Of a stretch of DNA of 64,000 nucleotides, positions 59,195-64,000 are shown piece by piece (the stretch's first letter is position 1; each line of letters begins with the position of its first letter). This stretch comes from Talinum fruticosum (lineage: Eukaryota; Streptophyta; Magnoliopsida; Caryophyllales; Talinaceae): contig JAITYX010000119.1 in the NCBI GenBank assembly GCA_021018815.1, positions 124,001 through 188,000 on the forward strand, given 5' to 3'. The position numbers were made by a program, and so were the translations under genes. The notes below the pieces were generated by a model that saw nothing but the letters and a program-made list of their open reading frames with translations, ran no database searches and was not told the DNA's origin.

Positions 59195-61202
59195 TATAGA
59201 CACCTAAAAAGTGTCGTCCTTATCTCGCTATTCTTTATTTTATTTTGTTGGCCCGATGATGAAATCCCGAGTCCCGCTTGAGGATTTAACTCTCGGACTA
59301 TGATCACAAAGAACCCCCAACACAAAATAAACAGCCTTTTGTCTTGGTTCAGTCCCAAAATCCCCCTTTCTTTCGGGTGATCTAAGAACCGGGCCAAGCC
59401 TTCAAAGACAATGGAGTCCAATGCTATGTGCCGGGAAATTCCAAGTTCAAAATACTACATTTAACTTTCGTCCAATTAGACAAGGAGCTGAAAACCCGAA
59501 GACGTCATTAAAACGTTGCATTTCATGATCATGAGCATCAAAGTGTTGTGTTTAAGTTCCATAAGAGATTCCACACGAGACTTAGGAACTTCTCCCCTCA
59601 AAACGACGTCATGGCCAACTTCTACCTTTTAAAAGCATTAAGTGGAATGTTGTGTTTTGGCTTGGAGAATCCCATGGAGACACACTAGGGAATGAAACCC
59701 TAGGAGCGCCTAGGTAGCCGGCGCCCGCCAACCGAGTTCTATCCGATTTTATCACTTCCTTATCCTGGTTCAATCTCTTAGGATATTGGCCCGGTTTATT
59801 TTCTCGCTGTTTAGACGATAGATTAGAGGCATACCCTAGGTCATTTGTGACCTAGGTTCTCTCCTACAAATAGAGAGCCTTGGCTCTCATTTCGATACGT
59901 CTTCCTACCTTAGCCTTACGCTGCAGAAAGCTACCTTGACTATTGATAGGTAAACGTTACTCGCTGAAATTACTACTCACTCATCTTCCCTCTCTTCACT
60001 CGCCGTTGAATTTGTGCAAAGAGCTAAAGAATATTCGATTATTCTGATCTTGGGGCATTTATTCAGCTGATCATTCTTCTCAAGTACATACACAATTCAT
60101 AAAAAACAAGCCTTTTTACTTTCATTTGTCACCGTTGTGTCAAGAGATCCAGTGTGGACTTCCGGATAAGTAAGATGGGACAACTAGAGGGCGATTGCTA
60201 AGCCTTCAAATTGTTTATTTTATTTATATGCTTTATTTATCGTATTCGGTATTGTGGATTAAGAGAGTTAATCGCTTCTTTTAATTCCTTCTCGCATGAT
60301 GTAATTTTTAATTTTTCACTTTCGTTTTCTTTATCGCTTTCTTTTCCGCTTTCCTTTCCTTTTGCCTTTACTCGCTATATTTATTATGTTTGGTTTCTTT
60401 TATTTATCATCATCATATGCTGCTCACTTGTTTGTTTTACATTATTTTAATTCACTACTCAAACTAGTAATGGATGTCTTCGGACAGGTAGAACGGAAGG
60501 GTTTTTCCTATGTTTTGTAACCTCGCCCCCAAATTCGATTCTCGAATGAAAGACTCGATGGAGTCTATTTTAGCTTCTTTTAGTCTTAGTTTTTCCATAC
60601 TAAGATTGGGAGAGCAAGTTTTTGTTTTTGTTAGTTTTCATCCTAAAAACTAACTGGCGACTCCCTTATTTTATGCTTTATTCTTATTAAATTTGCATCC
60701 TAGTATTTTTCGATTCCAAGAATTAAAAAAAAATGGTTCTAGATCTCGCCAACTAGGGTAGAGCCCGAGGCTGATTCCCTTAGCCCCGGCCTTTGGCCGG
60801 CGTCCGCCACCACCAGGTACAGAAGGCCACCGCACCGGGTGATTGGCAGAGCGAGTCTTCGGTCCAGATTGGTGTTTTCACACTAATCTGGCCCTAAAGC
60901 CTCACTGCAGGACCAAAACCCTTATGTTTATTCATTCTTTAATTAGTAAATAATATCCCAGGAATTTGGAAAATAAATTGTAAAATTAAAATGATTAATA
61001 AAACCACCAATCAATATGATTGAGTTCATTTCAACTCAATTTAATAAAACTCGAAAATCTTAATACAAGGTTCATCCCCATTTTCAAAACCATCTTTAAA
61101 AACCCTAAAATCATTCTTCTAACTTTCTAAAACCCTAAACCCCAAAGGCAGTCAGGGGAAGCTTGCCTTAGGATCTTGCCCGGAGGCCGTGGTTCCTATA
61201 AT
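59195..61202 (+). repeat. 3' LTR of the Tat element (LTR2 copy c), 2008 bp
   Basis: It begins TATAGACACCTAAAAAGTG right after the polypurine tract and ends at the ATGAC duplication (61203). It aligns with LTR2 copies a and b. The end reads CCTATAAT, so the canonical CA terminus has mutated. Confidence 0.87.
59835..59872 (+). promoter_or_regulatory. LTR2c promoter: perfect palindrome and damaged TATA box
   Basis: CCTAGGTCA and TGACCTAGG form a perfect 9-bp inverted repeat around TTTG (59835-59856). The TATA box reads TACAAATA (59865-59872), one base off the other copies. Confidence 0.6.
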
Positions 61203-63276
61203 ATGACAGGGGACTTAGGCTTTTTCACTAAGTTGAAAAAAAGAAAAGGAAAGGAAGGAAGACGAGTTACATTTACAGAGAACAACAAAGGAAAAATTTG
61301 TAGGATTGGAAGAGTTGGGTAAGGGGAAAACTCAGTCAACCTAGTTTACCTTGTTGATTGACTCAAATACAACCCATTGTGCATATCTCAACTCTGCGAT
61401 AAAGGTGAAGAGGTAAGATTCACTCAAACCAAGTGTTAAATCTCATATGCTACAACACATGAAATCAAACTTTTTGGTCCGAGGTCCGGTAACACTTACA
61501 CCGTATATTTAATTCATTCTTCTTAAAATCTTTCATGTCTTAAAGCAGTTGTGAATGAAGGATTAATTCATTGATTTAGCATCATAGATTAGGTCATATT
61601 AGCAGGCATATTATGAAAAAATTGTCTTCACATGGGTTGGTCCGAGGACTACTTAAGTGTGCATTTAACAAAGATAAAATTTGTCATGCCTGTGTCAAAG
61701 TGAAACAAGTTAGGTCCTCATTCAGACCATTAAAAACTATTTCCACATCCAAAGTGCTTTAATTGCTCCATATGGATTTGTGTGGGAAAATTGCTATTAA
61801 TAGCTTAGGAGGAAAATCTTATATTCTTGTTATTGTTGATGATTATTTAAGATTTACCTGGGTTTGTTTTCTTAAGAACAAAAAGGAAGCATTTAAAGAG
61901 TTCTCCAAACTATGCAGACAAATACAACTCGAAACTAGAACTCAAATTGTAAAGGTCGAACCGACAATGTAAAAGAATTTGATTATTTTAAGTTCACAGT
62001 ACTTCTACAAAAACTGGAATCTCTCACAACTTCTCAACTCCAAGAACCCTTTAATAGCATGGAGTTGTAGAGAGAAAGAACAGAACTCTTGAGGAAATTG
62101 GAAGAACAATGATGAACAGAAATGATCTACTGTACCACTCATGATCCGAGGCAATCAACACAACAAACTACACAATAAATCGGTTGCCTCATCCCATCAA
62201 TCTTGAAGAAACCTTCCTCTCGAGCTCTACAAAAGTGAGAACCCCAACATATCTTATTTTAAACCTTTTGGATGTAAAAACTTTGTTCATAACAATGGTA
62301 AGGATCATCTATTTAAGTTTGATGCCATATTAGATAAAGGAATTTTTCTTAGTTATTCTACTCATAGCAAAGCTTATCACATTTTTAACAAAAGGACTAA
62401 CTCGATGGAAGAAAGTATCAACGTTATTTTTGATACAGTTGACATTGGCAGGATAAGCAATTCCACATTCTTAAACCTAAAGCTTGACATGAACGATGAT
62501 GACCTGATTGAAGCTGAACTTAGAAATGATGACAATAAAAGAACTAAGCCCCTTGCTAACTAAGTTCAACAAACCGTGCAGCCCGGTTAAGACTCGGATC
62601 AAGCATCTCAAGTTCAAGAATGTACTGAGACCACACCAACTTAAGAACCAAGCAGTCAGAATCCTAACCTAGTAAACCAAAGATCCGGAAGAGCATTCAG
62701 GTATAAGTCAAGTCACATTATTAAGAATATCATCTAAGGCATCAACTCCGGTGTCGTGCAAACTCATTCTTCTTTACGGAATTCGTTTGCATTTGTTACA
62801 TTCATTTCTATGGTACAATTAAGAAATGTTCTAGATGGCTTACTTGAACCTAAGTGGGTAGAGGCAATATAAGAGGAACTCTCTCATTTTGAGAGAAACA
62901 AACTTTAGACTCTAACTAACCGACCAATTGACCACTAGATATAGGAACCAAATGGGTTTTCAAGAACAAACTGGATGAGGAAGGTATTATAGTTAGAAAG
63001 AAAGCCATGCTTGTAAAACAAGGGTACAATCAAGAAGGAGGAATTTATTGTGGTCAAACTTTTACCCCGTTTGCTAGGATATAAGCCCTTAGGATTTGAC
63101 TTGCATTTGCATCTAGAATGAACATTAAGCTTTATCAAATGGATGTAAAATATAATTTCTTAAATGGTTTTATCCAAGAAAAAGTATGTGTTCAACAACT
63201 ACCTGGTTTTTAAAATACTCATTTTCCAAACCACATTTTTAAATTACAAAATGCTCTTTATGGTTTGAAACAAACT
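61203..63276 (+). pseudogene. Copia pol of the host element (protease to RT), degenerate
   Basis: Continues the fragment at 42900-43386: MTGDLGFFTKL, then GAG-pre-integrase residues EEVRFTQTKC (61415), integrase HMDLCGKIAINSLGGKSY and VIVDDYLRFTWVCFLKNKK (61765-61890), the GFVERK-type region near 62065, and RT pieces GTKWVFKNKLDEEGI (62947), VKQGYNQEGG, KLYQMDVK-type residues near 63130 and ALYGLKQ at the end. Its domains are close to those at 35595-37699 on the minus strand, so both belong to one copia family. It ends in RT, where LTR H enters. Confidence 0.85.
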
Positions 63277-64000
63277 CGAAGACTTAGACTTTACATCTCA
63301 CCTCTCCGAGTTCTATCAAGAGAATCAGGTATAAGACTTTCTCACTTATAAACTATTGATTCCAAGTCATTCCCCGTGTCTTAGAAACTTTTCCGAGTGA
63401 TATGGTATTTTATCTAAGTGTTATAGAAACTATCTCGTGCATTTATACATGACTTTGTATGACTCGGAAAGCATATCTGCACTTACCATGTTTCACTCGG
63501 TTCGAGTCACCGAACACTAAGAAAGTATCGCATGATTCAAACACTATCTTTTCGCGCTCTAACTCGGTATCTTAGTTTGAATTCATGCTCAGTCTAGATC
63601 AAGTTTATTTCCTCTTATATTCTTTAGTTAACTTGATTCTCTATTTGACTCGACTCGGATGGAATTCCGAGTATCATGGATATTAGACTTAGAAAATTCC
63701 ATTCCTTTCTCGACCCGTATAATTAGTAACTTAATTATCTTATTTACATCATTATCTCGTGCCTCATCTTGGACCAAAGTATTTTATACTTTGAGAACCA
63801 AATTGATTTACTTTTGTAGGTGATTCAAATGAGGCTACTCTAAATTTAAAATACAAAAGTAACCGGCTTCAAAACATCAAATCACCAGCGAGATAAGGCT
63901 TTTTCCACCTCCGACCTAGCCTCAAACACTCGTGTCGTGGTTGTCCTGTTTCCGAAATGGAAATATGCAACGCTAAGCTCAACGGGTGGTTTCCACCTTA
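63277..64000 (+). repeat. Copia LTR (copy H), 5' part, running off the window
   Basis: It begins CGAAGACTTAGACTTTACATC (canonical TGAAGACTCGG) and continues with the family landmarks TTCTATCAAGAGAATCAGGT, GGACCAAAGTATTTTATACT and TTGTAGGTGATTCAAATGAGG. The expected left duplication is AAACT (63272-63276); the partner is outside the window. Confidence 0.85.

Larger units (their letters stand above)
43387..61202 (+). mobile_element. Tat-lineage Ty3 retrotransposon, 17.8 kb, with perfect ATGAC duplication
   Basis: The element is bounded by ATGAC on both sides (43382-43386 and 61203-61207), and the interrupted copia protease frame rejoins exactly across it. It contains a 5' LTR, leader tandem repeats, gag, a protease-region linker, RT, RNase H, a second RVT_3-type RNase H, integrase, a long 3' non-pol region with an antisense plant-mobile-domain gene, a polypurine tract and a 3' LTR. 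The second RNase H and the long post-pol region are hallmarks of the Tat (Ogre/Retand) lineage. Without the nested solo LTR and CACTA fragment it is about 15.8 kb. All frames are broken, so it is not autonomous. Confidence 0.88.

Overview
The window is a stretch of plant (angiosperm, probably eudicot) intergenic heterochromatin made almost entirely of transposable elements of different ages inserted into one another. I see no intact cellular gene, no tRNA or rRNA gene and nothing bacterial. The plant assignment rests on plant-specific families: Athila- and Tat-type Ty3 elements, Ty1/copia elements primed by initiator tRNA-Met, CACTA, MULE-like and hAT-like DNA transposons, and a plant mobile domain (PMD) reading frame. 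Every coding stretch carries frameshifts and stops, so these are relics. Names of lineages are inferences from motifs read by eye.

Layout. 1-8268: a minus-strand Ty3 5' LTR with its tRNA-Met primer site (196-3060) sits inside a copia LTR, followed by two minus-strand LTRs of a TGTAGACACC family (4558-6214; 6230-8268). The second is split by a solo copia LTR (6602-7877). 8269-12748: a decayed minus-strand gag/coat-like relic with a zinc knuckle, a solo copia LTR with perfect CTATA duplication (10290-11800) and a hAT-like non-autonomous element. 12777-29040: an Athila-type element (LTR, tRNA-Asp-like primer site, gag, protease, RT, RNase H, integrase) interrupted by a foldback hairpin (15671-15981), a solo LTR (16898-18512) and a 7.6 kb CACTA element (19836-27429). 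The CACTA element itself holds two related foldbacks, a MULE-like element with about 270-bp terminal inverted repeats and a GC-rich payload, and a second CACTA element (25763-27262, perfect GTA duplication).

30485-42899: a decayed copia LTR, a Tat-type LTR (31946-33822), then a rearranged copia complex: a forward LTR plus gag start joined head-on to an inverted pol-gag-LTR copy, followed by another LTR-gag piece. 42900-64000: a plus-strand copia element whose protease codons are split by a 17.8 kb Tat-lineage Ty3 element (43387-61202) flanked by perfect ATGAC duplications. The Tat element has a 5' LTR, leader tandem repeats, gag, a protease-region linker, RT, RNase H, a second RNase H domain, integrase, an antisense PMD gene with its own TATA box, a polypurine tract and a 3' LTR. 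It carries a nested solo copia LTR (49469-51061) and a CACTA fragment. The copia host resumes at 61203 and is interrupted again by a copia LTR at 63277.

The insertion order can be read from the nesting: Athila before CACTA, outer CACTA before inner CACTA, copia host before Tat, Tat before the solo LTR. The features most worth a second look are the antisense PMD gene with its promoter, the palindrome just upstream of the Tat LTR TATA box, the MULE-like payload, and the permuted micro-duplications at the inverted copia junction.
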